NCBI GenBank assembly: GCA_023135215.1
Contig: JAGLTP010000375.1
Coordinates: 1 to 17,082 of the forward strand
DNA from: Candidatus Heimdallarchaeota archaeon
GTDB taxonomy: Archaea > Asgardarchaeota > Heimdallarchaeia > Heimdallarchaeales > Heimdallarchaeaceae
DNA length: 17,082 bases
Direction: 5' to 3'
Shown: positions 7,179 through 15,341 of the stretch, in pieces
How positions within the stretch are numbered: position 1 is the stretch's first letter
Layout of the letters: every line of letters begins with the position of its first letter
The notes under the pieces: generated by a model
The model's database searches: none
The model's input: the letters and a program-made list of their open reading frames with translations, nothing else
What the model was told of the DNA's origin: nothing
Program-made: the position numbers and the translations under genes

Positions 7179-7820
7179 CTACTTGACTTTTATTGCAGGA
7201 CCCATCGTAGTTTTGATATATACTGATCGAATGTTGTTTTCTCCTTTTTCAAGCTTACTTTCAACATTTCTCAGAACAGTAACAGCGTTGTCCCTTATAG
7301 CTTCATTTTCCATTTTTACGGTTGCAATTCTAGCTTTAACAACCGGAGATTGTCGTAGTCGTATCTGTATTGTAGAACCATAGTTTTGTAATAGAGGTTC
7401 TAGCGAAGCTGATGGTGGAACAGGTTTAGGCATTTTTCCTCTTGGACCTAAAAATTTCCCTAAGCTTCTTCCTATTATTGGCATCAAAGGAGCACTTGCT
7501 ATGAAAAAATCATATTGTTGAGCTAGCTTTTTTGCTAGTTTTGGTTCTCTGCTAATATTTTCTAATTCGTCTTTATCAATCACTCTCGCAACTCCAGCTG
7601 ATTGTGCTTCAACAAGTTGTGCACCCTCTGCTAAGATACATATAGTTACCTCTTTCTCAACGGGATTTGGTAACTGAACATCTATCTGAAATCGTTTCGT
7701 TGGATCTTGTAGATTAATGTCACGAAGGTTTATTGAAAGGTCTACAGATTCCAGGAAATTGCGAGATGGAGATTGTTCTTTCATTTTTTCAATTGCTTCT
7801 GTAAGTTCTTTTTCAAACAT
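7179..7820 (-). CDS. rpl1: Ribosomal protein L1
   Basis: This 213-residue protein has the archaeal L1 length. The family signature around 'LMPIIGRSLGKFLGPRGKMPKPVPP' in part is clear, and it ends 'TTMGPAIKVK'. It binds the L1 stalk of 23S rRNA and helps tRNA leave the E site. The start is ATG 7820 (MFEKEL): it has a strong GAGG Shine-Dalgarno at proper spacing, whereas the longer frame begins with TTG at 7856 and adds 12 residues not typical of L1. Archaeal L1 can repress its own operon by binding its mRNA (known in Methanococcus); I could not identify such a site with certainty. L11, often first in this operon, is missing here. Confidence 0.96.
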   Translation of the reverse strand: MFEKELTEAIEKMKEQSPSRNFLESVDLSINLRDINLQDPTKRFQIDVQLPNPVEKEVTICILAEGAQLVEAQSAGVARVIDKDELENISREPKLAKKLAQQYDFFIASAPLMPIIGRSLGKFLGPRGKMPKPVPPSASLEPLLQNYGSTIQIRLRQSPVVKARIATVKMENEAIRDNAVTVLRNVESKLEKGENNIRSVYIKTTMGPAIKVK

Positions 7821-7898
7821 AATATCATCCTCTACCACTTCCGATGATCGAACCAACGGTCAACGTGGTCAGAACTAAGTTCAACCAACTAATGATTG

Positions 7899-7906
7899 TT
7901 TTTAAA
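7899..7906 (-). promoter_or_regulatory. Likely TATA box of the L1-L10-L12 operon
   Basis: TTTAAAAA on the minus strand lies in the 141-bp gap between the ATPase gene and L1. It predicts a start near 7875 and a leader of about 55 nt before ATG 7820. The leader could fold into a hairpin with a GAAC-TTA-GTTC core, flanked by GGT and ACC, near its 5' end (around 7865-7885). Confidence 0.45.
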
Positions 7907-7961
7907 TTTTATTAAATAAGAGAGTTAACTAAATCCTGTATAAAATGAAATAAAATACTTG

Positions 7962-10799
7962 TCATCTTAATGAAATTTGATTCTTTGGGATATATTTCTT
8001 AAGAAAGTTGTATGCTTCCTCAGGAGTTATTAGATTTTCAGAAGATAAATTCATTACTAAGCTCCTTGCAACACAAAAAACCAAAAAGGAATTAAACTCC
8101 ATATTGCGTTTCTCTGCAATTTCCTTGACTTCAGAAAACAGCTTATCTTCATTATTTAAGAAGAAACCAATCTCTTGATGAGACTTTTGTTTCGATAGTG
8201 CTGTTTTTATTATATTTGCTCCAATTTTATATTTCAAACATTCTCTATTGTCTGTTTTTTCAGGGCACAGTCTCTCACATATTAGATTTTCTGGTATCAA
8301 ATCTACAGAAGCGTTAATATCTAAGACCTCTTGGTCTACTGAATTAATAGTGCTGTTTTTCTGTTTGAATTCAACTTTTTTCTCCTCTGGGATGAAATGT
8401 TCCAACTTATTTTGAATTGGCGTGACATTTCTGGAGTTAGAATTCTTGTCCGATTTTCCTAATGTTTGTTTGTTACTTTTCTGATATAGTGCAGTTCTCA
8501 TATCTATGAAATTATTGTACAATAGAGGAAAAATAGTTCTACCATGTTCTTTTATCATCTTAGCTTGATACTCTGAGTAGCTTATTGGATCATTCACTAA
8601 ATCTATTGTTCGAATCTGAATGGCTAGCTCTACGTCTTCAGAGAAAAGAAAACAGTGTTGTGTTGGGAGTCTTTGAATTTTAGGAGTTTCATCATCTTCT
8701 AGATTCAAAGCTTTTCCTATTTGTTCAGTTTTTTCACTTGAACGAAAAACTATTTTTGTTGCTGAATTTCCATGAACAACGTTGCTAACACTATCCCACA
8801 ACTGTGAGATTGTGATATGACCGATACCTAGGCTTCTTCCTAGCAAAAAATTGTTTTCTGCGGTAATAAGTGATGCTGAACTTTCAGAGCGATAGAAGTT
8901 TGGAATGATATTAATCGCTTCTTCTAGAATTACAGCATATCTTAGTTTATTTGTCATCTCTTTTGCTGAAGCTTGTCTATAGAGCATTTTCAATATTAGA
9001 TTGCATATCAGGAAGATATCTGATGGTCTAGCAGCTCTCTTTTGAAATTGGCTCAAATCCAAAATAATACTTTTTCCTCTATCAAGCAATGATAAATCAA
9101 GAGTGGTTCTCGAAGTACCAAGTATTTCAAAATTAATTGGATTAAAAATGAAATTAAGTCGATTTAATACAGCATCAATGGTTTGTTGAATATATGAAAC
9201 ATTTGAATAAGATTGTAAATTCTTTGATGCTTTGAATACATTTTCAACAAATGTTTTCAAATTGCGTTTCTGTGATCGATGAGTTAAGAACAATGCATTT
9301 TCGAAAAGATTCTTCATCGCAGGAGAAAAATCTTGATTCGAAGAAACCATCATTTCTTCTATAATCAACAAAGTATTTCGAACATCATCTTCATCTAACG
9401 TTTCGAAAATATTAATACACAATGGTCTTGGACGACCTATTGTGAAAATCTCTACTCTTGAATCATCAACGAATGTTCTAGCATATTCTCCTTTAATGTC
9501 AAAAACGATAGAACTGACATTATTGTCCAACAGTTGACCAAGGATTGATGAAACCAGCTTAGTTTTTCCCCTTCCTATCATTCCATATATTTCCACATTT
9601 AGCAATATATCTTTGACATTAATAGTAACATCTTGAGTTAAATCCTCAATATCAACACCTTTACCAATCAGAATCTTATCTTTACTACTAAGTAAATCAA
9701 CAGAATTTCCCTGAATCCCTCCTGTTTTTAAAGGTAAGAACCCACCCTTGTAATTATAAGGAATATGCATAAAAGATGATAGTTTTTCTAAAGCTATTGA
9801 ATGTTGGTTTCGTTTGTTAGAAAAAATAAATTTGGAAAAATCCTGTATTCTTACTCTCAATGTTGCACGTTTTACAGCTAAACCACTGGCATCTGAAACA
9901 AAAGTTTCAATTGCCTTCTCATCAGCTATAACCAACAAATCTATGAAGAAACTATCTTCTTTCTTCTTTAGGTTATGTGCTTTAAAGATTAAACAAATAT
10001 CACCCAATCGTTCTTTTTGGAGGATATTATACATCTGATCAATCAGATGTATGTTCTCAACATTCTTGGAAGAAAGATCAATCTTATTTCTTATTTTCAT
10101 TTTATCTAGATTGAGAATTAGTTTAGCAACTTGTTCATTAGTTAAATTTCTAACTTTACATTGATAGTGAGTATCAATTGAATTACTAACAAAAATGATT
10201 TCTTTTTTTAGCTGATTTTCCATTTTGCTATTTTTCCAACCTTTTGTCATGACAGGGAAAAATATTATTATATTTTCTCCACTTTTATAGAGTGCTATGT
10301 GTTGTTTTCTTGATTTTAAGAACAAACTATTGATAAAGGATTGATGAATTTTACTTTCTTGTATGCTGTATGGATAGGAAGTAGAAGTGGTTGTTATCGA
10401 TGAAGAAACTACAAGAACACCTATTTTACGGTAATAGGGTAAGAATAATTTTTTGAGTGTAAAGAATTGATCGTCTGAAATAGGGTAATAGGGTAAAAAT
10501 TTGATAATAAGAGATAACAAAATCAAAACCAGAACTATAATTAAGAAATATTTATTATAGAACAAAGATTTCAGAACATCTTTTAAGTTTGAAGCGAGTG
10601 ATTCACTAAAAGAGGATATTGAAACAAAAAATCCTAAAGGAATAAAGCTTATCACTTCAGGAAATATAAATAAAAAAGAAATAAAACCCACTAAAGCTGT
10701 AATGAAATAAGGTGCAATTTTTCTCAATACTCTAACGGTTGGTTTAGTAGATGTATTAGTTTTTTTATAACTCCCCGTGTATCGTTTCTTTTTACTCAT
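7962..10799 (-). CDS. Membrane-anchored HerA/VirB4-type (FtsK-HerA superfamily) ATPase
   Basis: This 945-residue protein begins with a basic segment and two membrane helices (about 31-55 and 83-103), then a 290-residue soluble domain of unknown type. The motor domain follows: Walker A GMIGRGKT (406-413), Walker B 'YAVILEE' (621-627) and a polar motif 'TISQ' ending at Q666. These are the hallmarks of HerA/VirB4/TraG-like hexameric pumps that move DNA or protein. 'IVFDIKGEYA' (431-440) is the usual HerA-class motif after Walker A. After a polar linker, a cysteine group C841-x3-C845-x8-C854 and a helical C-terminal domain end the protein. No secretion, pilus, NurA or Mre11/Rad50 gene lies nearby, so the substrate is open. 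A membrane-tethered DNA translocase is the best guess. Confidence 0.8.
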   Translation of the reverse strand: MSKKKRYTGSYKKTNTSTKPTVRVLRKIAPYFITALVGFISFLFIFPEVISFIPLGFFVSISSFSESLASNLKDVLKSLFYNKYFLIIVLVLILLSLIIKFLPYYPISDDQFFTLKKLFLPYYRKIGVLVVSSSITTTSTSYPYSIQESKIHQSFINSLFLKSRKQHIALYKSGENIIIFFPVMTKGWKNSKMENQLKKEIIFVSNSIDTHYQCKVRNLTNEQVAKLILNLDKMKIRNKIDLSSKNVENIHLIDQMYNILQKERLGDICLIFKAHNLKKKEDSFFIDLLVIADEKAIETFVSDASGLAVKRATLRVRIQDFSKFIFSNKRNQHSIALEKLSSFMHIPYNYKGGFLPLKTGGIQGNSVDLLSSKDKILIGKGVDIEDLTQDVTINVKDILLNVEIYGMIGRGKTKLVSSILGQLLDNNVSSIVFDIKGEYARTFVDDSRVEIFTIGRPRPLCINIFETLDEDDVRNTLLIIEEMMVSSNQDFSPAMKNLFENALFLTHRSQKRNLKTFVENVFKASKNLQSYSNVSYIQQTIDAVLNRLNFIFNPINFEILGTSRTTLDLSLLDRGKSIILDLSQFQKRAARPSDIFLICNLILKMLYRQASAKEMTNKLRYAVILEEAINIIPNFYRSESSASLITAENNFLLGRSLGIGHITISQLWDSVSNVVHGNSATKIVFRSSEKTEQIGKALNLEDDETPKIQRLPTQHCFLFSEDVELAIQIRTIDLVNDPISYSEYQAKMIKEHGRTIFPLLYNNFIDMRTALYQKSNKQTLGKSDKNSNSRNVTPIQNKLEHFIPEEKKVEFKQKNSTINSVDQEVLDINASVDLIPENLICERLCPEKTDNRECLKYKIGANIIKTALSKQKSHQEIGFFLNNEDKLFSEVKEIAEKRNMEFNSFLVFCVARSLVMNLSSENLITPEEAYNFLKKYIPKNQISLR

Positions 10800-10861
10800 T
10801 GAGACTGCCTCTTAAAGAGTGAACAAAATGAAAAATCACTCAGAAAATTAACTGCTTCACA

Positions 10862-10869
10862 GTATAAAA
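10862..10869 (-). promoter_or_regulatory. Likely TATA box of the HerA-like gene
   Basis: TTTTATAC on the minus strand lies between the 23S terminator and ATG 10799. It predicts a start near 10837 and a leader of about 37 nt. The leader includes a 6-bp inverted repeat (GAGTGA/TCACTC, 10817-10841). Confidence 0.45.
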
Positions 10870-10885
10870 GCACAGCAAAATTAAG

Positions 10886-10903
10886 AAAAAAATCAAAAAA
10901 AAA
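10886..10903 (-). terminator. Poly-T terminator of the 23S rRNA gene
   Basis: On the minus strand the 3' arm of the 23S processing stem is followed directly by T9 (10903-10895) and then T7 (10892-10886). Transcription of the rRNA unit probably ends here, so no 5S rRNA or tRNA is co-transcribed downstream. Confidence 0.75.
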
Positions 10904-10929
10904 GTTAGCTGTCAAGAACTCTCCAAGAA
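10904..10929 (-). repeat. 3' arm of the pre-23S processing stem
   Basis: These 26 bases are the inverted complement of 14353-14378 with one mismatch (A opposite A in RNA). The two arms bracket the 23S gene and would pair in the precursor. On the rRNA side, bases 10936-10933 (CGTC) can pair with 14352-14349 (GGCG, one G-U pair). That leaves an AGA bulge (10932-10930) on one strand and an A-rich bulge on the other, so the end of the stem looks like the BHB cut by the archaeal splicing endonuclease. Confidence 0.88.
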
Positions 10930-10931
10930 TC

Positions 10932-13900
10932 TGACGAACCGATTTCTATTTGGCCTAACTACGCTTGAGCAGTTAGTGGTGGTGGGCTAAACATCTCGCC
11001 GAAGCTCGACGCGTACACCCCCACTCTATCAAACGGATCTTCTTTCCGCGCCCTCGTCTACAACAAAGGTTACTGTCGCCAGTCCCCTTATATCGCTGCA
11101 GAATGGGTGACTCGTTTCGAGAGACGCTTCGAGCGTAGATGCATTCCGCTCTTATCGTCGAGGGCTTAGCTACCCGGCAATGCCCGGAAGGACAACCGGT
11201 ACACCAGAGGCCCCAGCCGCCTGTTCCTCTCGTACTGTGGAGACTTTACTCTCAATCACCCGTCAGCACCATCAGATAGAATCCGACCTGTCTCACAACG
11301 GTCTAAACCCAGCTCACGTTCCCTTTTAATGGGCGAACAACCCCACTCTTGGCGGCTGAATCACCACCAAGCTAGGAAGAGCCGACATCGAGGTAGCAAG
11401 CCGTGAGGTCGATATGAACTCTTACCCACGACAACTCCGTTCGGGGCTGCGCTTGTGCCAGAAGGCACATCGATCTGCCGGATCAGTTGTAAAACCTGTT
11501 ATTCAGGCAAGTTACCAATCCTTCGATCTATCGGTTTTCTCACGCTTATTGGCTCTCCATCATGTTCATTAGGGATTTCCATTAGTATATAATGGTTGGA
11601 TTTCAGACAGATATAGGATCCTTTCTGCTCAAGTTTATTTGGCCAATATGGCGAAAACTTGAATTCCTCACTAACGGAAATTTGAAGACAGGAGCTATTT
11701 AACTCCGCCTTTGAAAAGATGGAAATAGATATAAGCGTTACCCAGTTGAGAGCACTTCTACGTGATTATTTCGAAGCGCAGTTACCCCTGGGGTAACTTT
11801 TCTGCCACCTCCGTCGTCTACTAAGGACAATACGGAGGATCGCTAGGCCCTGCGTTAACATCTGCGAACCATATTGTTAAGTTCACAGTCAACCGAGCTT
11901 TTGCCCTTGCACTCTACACCGGATTTCTGTCCCGGTTGAGCTCGGCATTGGGCCCTCTTGATATCTTTTCAAGAGGCTACCGCCCCAGTGAAACTGCCAG
12001 GCAGGGGGTGTCCCCCTCGCAAGAGGTAAGTCGTACCAATGCACAAGGTCAGTATTTCAAGTTCGACTCCCCTACATCCCGGAGAATGTAGGATCAGCAT
12101 CTCCTGACTATTCTATGCATGCACACCAATACAACAGCCCCTGACAGCAGTAAAGCTCCACAGGGTCTTCTCTTCCCGATGGTGCGCTCCAGACTGTTCG
12201 CTGGACTGTGGGTTCAGTAGGCTTCGGGTGGAGACAGTGGGCACCTCGTTGGTCCCTTCATGGACGTCTGTAATTAGCAGACAAGGCATTTGCCTACCTT
12301 AAGAAGCTCATAGTTAGCTCCGGCGTTTACCGGGTCTTAGCCTGGTTGAACCCAGGTTTCAAGCACCGGCACCGGCCAGGATTCACAAACTGTACTCAGG
12401 CTTTCGCCCTTGCAGTTTGCTATGTTTTTATTAAACAGTCGGGTGCCCCTAGTCACTGCGACCTGGTGAGGCTTGCACCTCTCCAGGCATCCCTTATACC
12501 CAAGGTACGGGACTAATTTGCCGATTTCCTTCACCCGAGCTCCCCTAACACGCCTTAGCCTTCTAAGCTAGCCACACCTGTGTCGGTTCTGGGTACGGAC
12601 ACGCATAATCGTTCTTTTTGCCTTTTCACGGGCTGTTGGGATTGATGGCAGCCAGCAACCTATGGCCAGCCTCTTCATACATTCGTCTGGTTCTCACCTT
12701 AACGGTTCTCCCCAGAATTCTACATTTAACTAGGATATTCTCCTAGGCCACCTACCCACCAGCGTTAGCTCAAAGCTTGTGTTGCCACACCTATATGCGT
12801 GGTACAGGAATATGAACCTGTTTCCCTTTCGATCGGCTCGTGTTAAGGCCGACCTTAGGACCGACTAACCCTTGGCTGACGAACAGTGCCAAGGAACCCT
12901 TGGGCTTTCGGCGATGAGGATTCTCACCTCACTATGCTCCTACTACCACCGAGATCTGCAAATCAGGTCGGTCCACTGGGAATCACTCCCCAGCTTCTGC
13001 CCAACCCGATCGCCCTCCTACCTGAGACTCTTTTAGAGTCCAAATGGGTATCGGGACCCGGTTTAGCCCCGTCCATTTTCTGGGCCCAACAACTCGATGA
13101 GTAAGCTGTTACGCTTTTTTTAACGGATAGCTGCCTCTAAGCTTACCGCCTTATTGTCTTAGTCGTTGGACGCCATTCTGTTTAACATTTAACCGGGATT
13201 TAGGGCCCTTAACCCATTGTAGGGTTGTTCCCCTTTCGGCCATATCCCTTGCGGATACACGCCCGTCTGCCGCCTTCTACGGCGCATGCAAGTTCGGAGT
13301 TGGAAGGAAGGGTGAGGATTTCACTCCCCAGGACCTTCCGTCCGTAGCTCTACCTCACATGCAACCTCCAGCAGCGCTATCCTGTGGTGATACTTCGGAG
13401 GGAACCAGCTATCAGCAGTTTAGATTGGTCTTTTGCCACTATCCCCAACTCATGGGAATGAATTGCATATCAATACCCCTTCAGACCTCCACGCTCCTTT
13501 CGAAGCGCTTCATCTTGGCCAGGGATAGATCAACTGCTTTCGGGTCTCAGACCTGTGACTTCACGCCCTTATCGGACGTCGCGCCTTGCCGAAGCTGCGC
13601 GCCGGTTGCTTTCGCTACGCTACCGCTTTCGCTTAAGCTTGCCACAAACCTGAACTCCTCGGCCCGTGTTTCAAGACGGATCGGATGACTCTGGTCCTCT
13701 CGACTCGTACTACCACCTTGCGATGGGTTCCTTCGTCGAGACTCTACCCTTTCAAGCCATCCACGTCTGTTACCATGTAGTTTCAGGCACTTTTCACTCT
13801 CGGACTTCGAATACTTTTCAACTTTCACTCACGTTACTAGTGCACTATCGGTCTAGGGGAGTATTTAGATTTGGGAGTTAGTTCTCCCGACTTTGTGCGA

Positions 13901-14348
13901 CACATCCAAGCCACACTAGTCTTGATACTACTAGGCCGGGTGCTTACGTCTACGGGGCTATTACCCTCTACGGCATCCCTTTCCAGGGATTTTCGACTTC
14001 ACACTGACGGTCCATATTGTAGTCAAAAACACCACATCTGCCCTAATCTTTCGAAAAGGGAATTCGGTTTGATCTCTTCCGGTTTTACTCGCCGTTACTA
14101 CCGGAATCGCAATTGCTTTCTTTTCCTGCAGGTACTTGAATGTTTTGGTTCCCTGCGTTCCCCGCCATTTCTGGCTGTTACAGCTTATTAAGCCATAACC
14201 GGAAATCCGATTCGGGAATCTATGGATCGTAGACTGTCTGCGTCTCCCCATAGCGTTTCGCCGCTTACCGCGCCCTTCATCGGCTCCCTAGCCAAGTCAT
14301 CCACTACATGGCGTATGCATAGTGTAGGTTACTCTAGAAATCAGTTTT
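10932..14348 (-). rRNA. 23S ribosomal RNA, archaeal type, interrupted by an insert
   Basis: Read on the minus strand, the gene runs from the 5' terminal helix (CTGATTTC pairs with GAAATCGG near the 3' end) through recognisable conserved blocks. These include the domain IV segment with 'CTTAAGGTAG', the helix 80 and peptidyl-transferase region with 'GTTACCCCAGGGGTA', 'GAGCTGGGTTTAGACC', the sarcin-ricin loop 'AGTACGAGAGGAAC' and the end helix. The span is about 3,417 nt. After removing the 342-nt insert at 11441-11782 about 3,075 nt remain, a normal archaeal size, so I see no second large insert. The ends are set by the BHB-like structure at the base of the processing stem and are good to a few nucleotides. 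No 16S gene lies within 300 bp upstream, so the gene is unlinked, with its own promoter and terminator. Confidence 0.96.
11441..11782 (-). other. Archaeal BHB intron in the 23S peptidyl-transferase loop (ORF-less)
   Basis: Seen directly: the conserved 'CAGGGGTAAC' block is separated from its usual continuation ('GGAGTTGTCGTGGGTAAGAG') by about 340 extra nt. The junctions form a BHB. Exon GGGG (11788-11785) pairs with intron CCCC (11446-11443), bulges TAA (11784-11782) and GAA (11442-11440) lie on opposite strands, and intron CTGCGCTT (11781-11774) pairs perfectly with AAGCGCAG (11454-11447). Cutting after the second bulge base joins GGGGTA to ACGGAG, restoring the universal loop between E. 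coli A2450 and A2451 (by eye). AAC occurs at both junctions, so cut positions within it are equivalent. The insert has internal hairpins (GTGCC-TTCT-GGCAC at 11468-11455, CCATTA/TAATGG, an 8-bp ACGCTTAT/ATAAGCGT pair) and no substantial reading frame, so it encodes no homing endonuclease. Confidence 0.85.
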
Positions 14349-14352
14349 CGCC

Positions 14353-14378
14353 TTCTTGGAGAGTTCTTGTCAGCTAAC
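14353..14378 (-). repeat. 5' arm of the pre-23S processing stem
   Basis: These 26 bases pair with 10904-10929, with a single internal mismatch. In the transcript the arm begins about 55 nt after the predicted start and runs directly into the 23S 5' end. Confidence 0.88.
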
Positions 14379-14459
14379 TGAATGCGATTCAGTGGATTAG
14401 GAATCCTGGAGGAGATAAAACTCGCACATTACTGCGCAAGAAGAGGATTTACCTCTTTG

Positions 14460-14467
14460 ATTTATAA
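14460..14467 (-). promoter_or_regulatory. TATA box of the 23S rRNA gene
   Basis: TTATAAAT on the minus strand matches the archaeal consensus and lies about 85 bp before the 5' arm of the processing stem. It predicts initiation near 14433-14437 and a short leader of about 55 nt. This supports independent transcription of 23S. Confidence 0.65.
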
Positions 14468-14479
14468 TTGTTCCGTTTT

Positions 14480-14508
14480 TGAACTTAATAATGTAGCATT
14501 ATTGTTCA
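14480..14508. repeat. Interrupted inverted repeat upstream of the 23S promoter
   Basis: TGAAC, a TT bulge, AATAATG, a 3-base centre (TAG), then CATTATT and GTTCA form a near-perfect dyad of 12 paired bases. It sits just upstream of the 23S TATA box and could be a protein-binding site or chance in AT-rich DNA. Confidence 0.35.
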
Positions 14509-14685
14509 GCTACGTTTCCTTACCGGTTAGGGTAAAGTACAACAGAGTTGCAAATATTCAATTTAACATTCGCATTATGGACGGCTAAAATCTTAGATAA
14601 AAAGGTATTGTTTTGTGATTCTTTTACCGCAATTTTCTAGTGAATGTTTTAGGAAAAGCTTTTAGGAAAACAAGACTCTAGTCAA

Positions 14686-15114
14686 ATGATTCTGATGAGC
14701 AAAGATGAAGTTCTGCAAGAGCTTATAGAACGAGCAAAAGAAAGCAGTGAAAAAGCTTATGCACCATATAGTAACTTCCAAGTTGGTGCAGCACTATTAA
14801 TGAAGAGTGGAAAGATATACACTGGATGCAATGTTGAGTTTTCAGATTATTTAGCTTTACATGCAGAGATGAACGCAATAGGAACAGCAGTAAATGATGG
14901 GGAGAAAGATATACTAGCTGTAGTTGTGTACTCCTATAGCTCTCCACCAGTTTTACCATGTGGATCATGCAGACAAAAACTCCATGAGTTCTCTTCAATG
15001 TATAAGCATGATATTGAAGTAATGGCTGTTAATGATAATAATGAGCAAATCAAAATGATGTTAAGTGAACTTCTACCAGCAGGAGAAATAAAAACAGAAA
15101 AGAAGGAAAATTAA
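14686..15114 (+). CDS. cdd: Cytidine deaminase
   Basis: This 142-residue protein is the small cytidine/deoxycytidine deaminase, converting cytidine to uridine in pyrimidine salvage. It has the substrate-binding 'AYAPYSNFQVGAAL' (24-37), 'TGCNVEFSD' (46-54), the zinc and proton-shuttle motif H59-A-E61, and 'PCGSC' with zinc ligands C92 and C95. Small tetrameric enzymes usually have CAE at the first zinc site; here it is HAE, as in the larger E. coli type, so the zinc set is His-Cys-Cys. Length and the remaining motifs fit the small class. The start at 14686 (MILMSK) is the first ATG; ATG 14695 (MSKDEV) would remove three residues and is equally possible. The stop overlaps the convergent zinc-ribbon gene by two bases. 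Confidence 0.93.
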   Translation: MILMSKDEVLQELIERAKESSEKAYAPYSNFQVGAALLMKSGKIYTGCNVEFSDYLALHAEMNAIGTAVNDGEKDILAVVVYSYSSPPVLPCGSCRQKLHEFSSMYKHDIEVMAVNDNNEQIKMMLSELLPAGEIKTEKKEN

Positions 15115-15260
15115 CCGCCAATAAGCTCATAAGACATGCAAGCGCTACAAAGCCAATGTTCTTTGATTTCTGTGAGATCAAAATCATCAGGGAGATAATC
15201 TTTTCTCTTGATCATTATAGAACCACAATGAGGGCAAGGTTTAGTGTTTTCATCGCTCAT
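15111..15260 (-). CDS. 49-residue zinc-ribbon protein
   Basis: A short minus-strand frame encodes 49 residues starting MSDENTKPCPHCG and ending CMSYELIGG. Two CxxC knuckles, C9-x2-C12 and C38-x2-C41, are 25 residues apart and flanked by hydrophobic and aromatic residues, the plan of a minimal zinc ribbon. A KRKDYLP turn and an acidic stretch fill the middle. Such proteins often bind nucleic acid or serve as subunits of larger complexes, but no specific function can be given. The TAA (15111-15113) overlaps the deaminase TAA on the other strand. It lies 81 bp upstream of nothing on its own strand but downstream-facing from the helical-repeat gene, whose stop is at 15342, so the two could share a transcript. 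Confidence 0.72.
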   Translation of the reverse strand: MSDENTKPCPHCGSIMIKRKDYLPDDFDLTEIKEHWLCSACMSYELIGG

Positions 15261-15341
15261 AAGTTAGTCAACTTCATATAGAAAATAACAAATTAATATC
15301 TTTCCAAAGTCTCAATAAAAATAAGAAAATTGAGTGATTTT

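Larger units (their letters stand above)
14379..14685. other. Intergenic region holding the 23S promoter; no gene seen
   Basis: This 307-bp gap separates the 23S 5' arm from the cytidine deaminase start. It contains the 23S TATA box (14460-14467) and an inverted repeat (14480-14508). I looked for tRNA, 16S tail, 5S and C/D-box RNA and saw none. A 68-codon plus-strand frame at 14382-14588 overlaps the rRNA promoter and has no plausible coding character. No clear TATA box was found for the deaminase gene. Confidence 0.6.

Noticed and set aside
7821..7856. 12-residue N-terminal extension of L1 starting at TTG
   Set aside because: ATG 7820 has a strong GAGG ribosome site and gives the standard archaeal length.
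7857..7961. L1 autoregulatory binding site in the L1 leader
   Set aside because: A small hairpin is possible, but I could not match it convincingly to the L1 stalk of the 23S rRNA.
10800..10903. Possible 5S rRNA or tRNA after 23S
   Set aside because: The region is AT-rich, with poly-T tracts and no cloverleaf or 5S-like conserved blocks.
11441..11784. Group I intron reading of the 23S insert
   Set aside because: A cut after T11784 with a terminal G (11442) and a possible GGGGU/GCUUC P1 helix fits group I junction rules, and the spliced product is the same. However, I could not find the conserved R/S (P7) sequences, while the BHB geometry is exact. Not fully excluded.
12337..14251. Several open frames of 60-110 codons on both strands inside this span
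   Set aside because: They lie within highly conserved 23S rRNA sequence and show no protein-like features.
14382..14588. 68-codon plus-strand frame after the 23S gene
   Set aside because: It overlaps the 23S promoter and leader, and has no Shine-Dalgarno site or recognisable domain.
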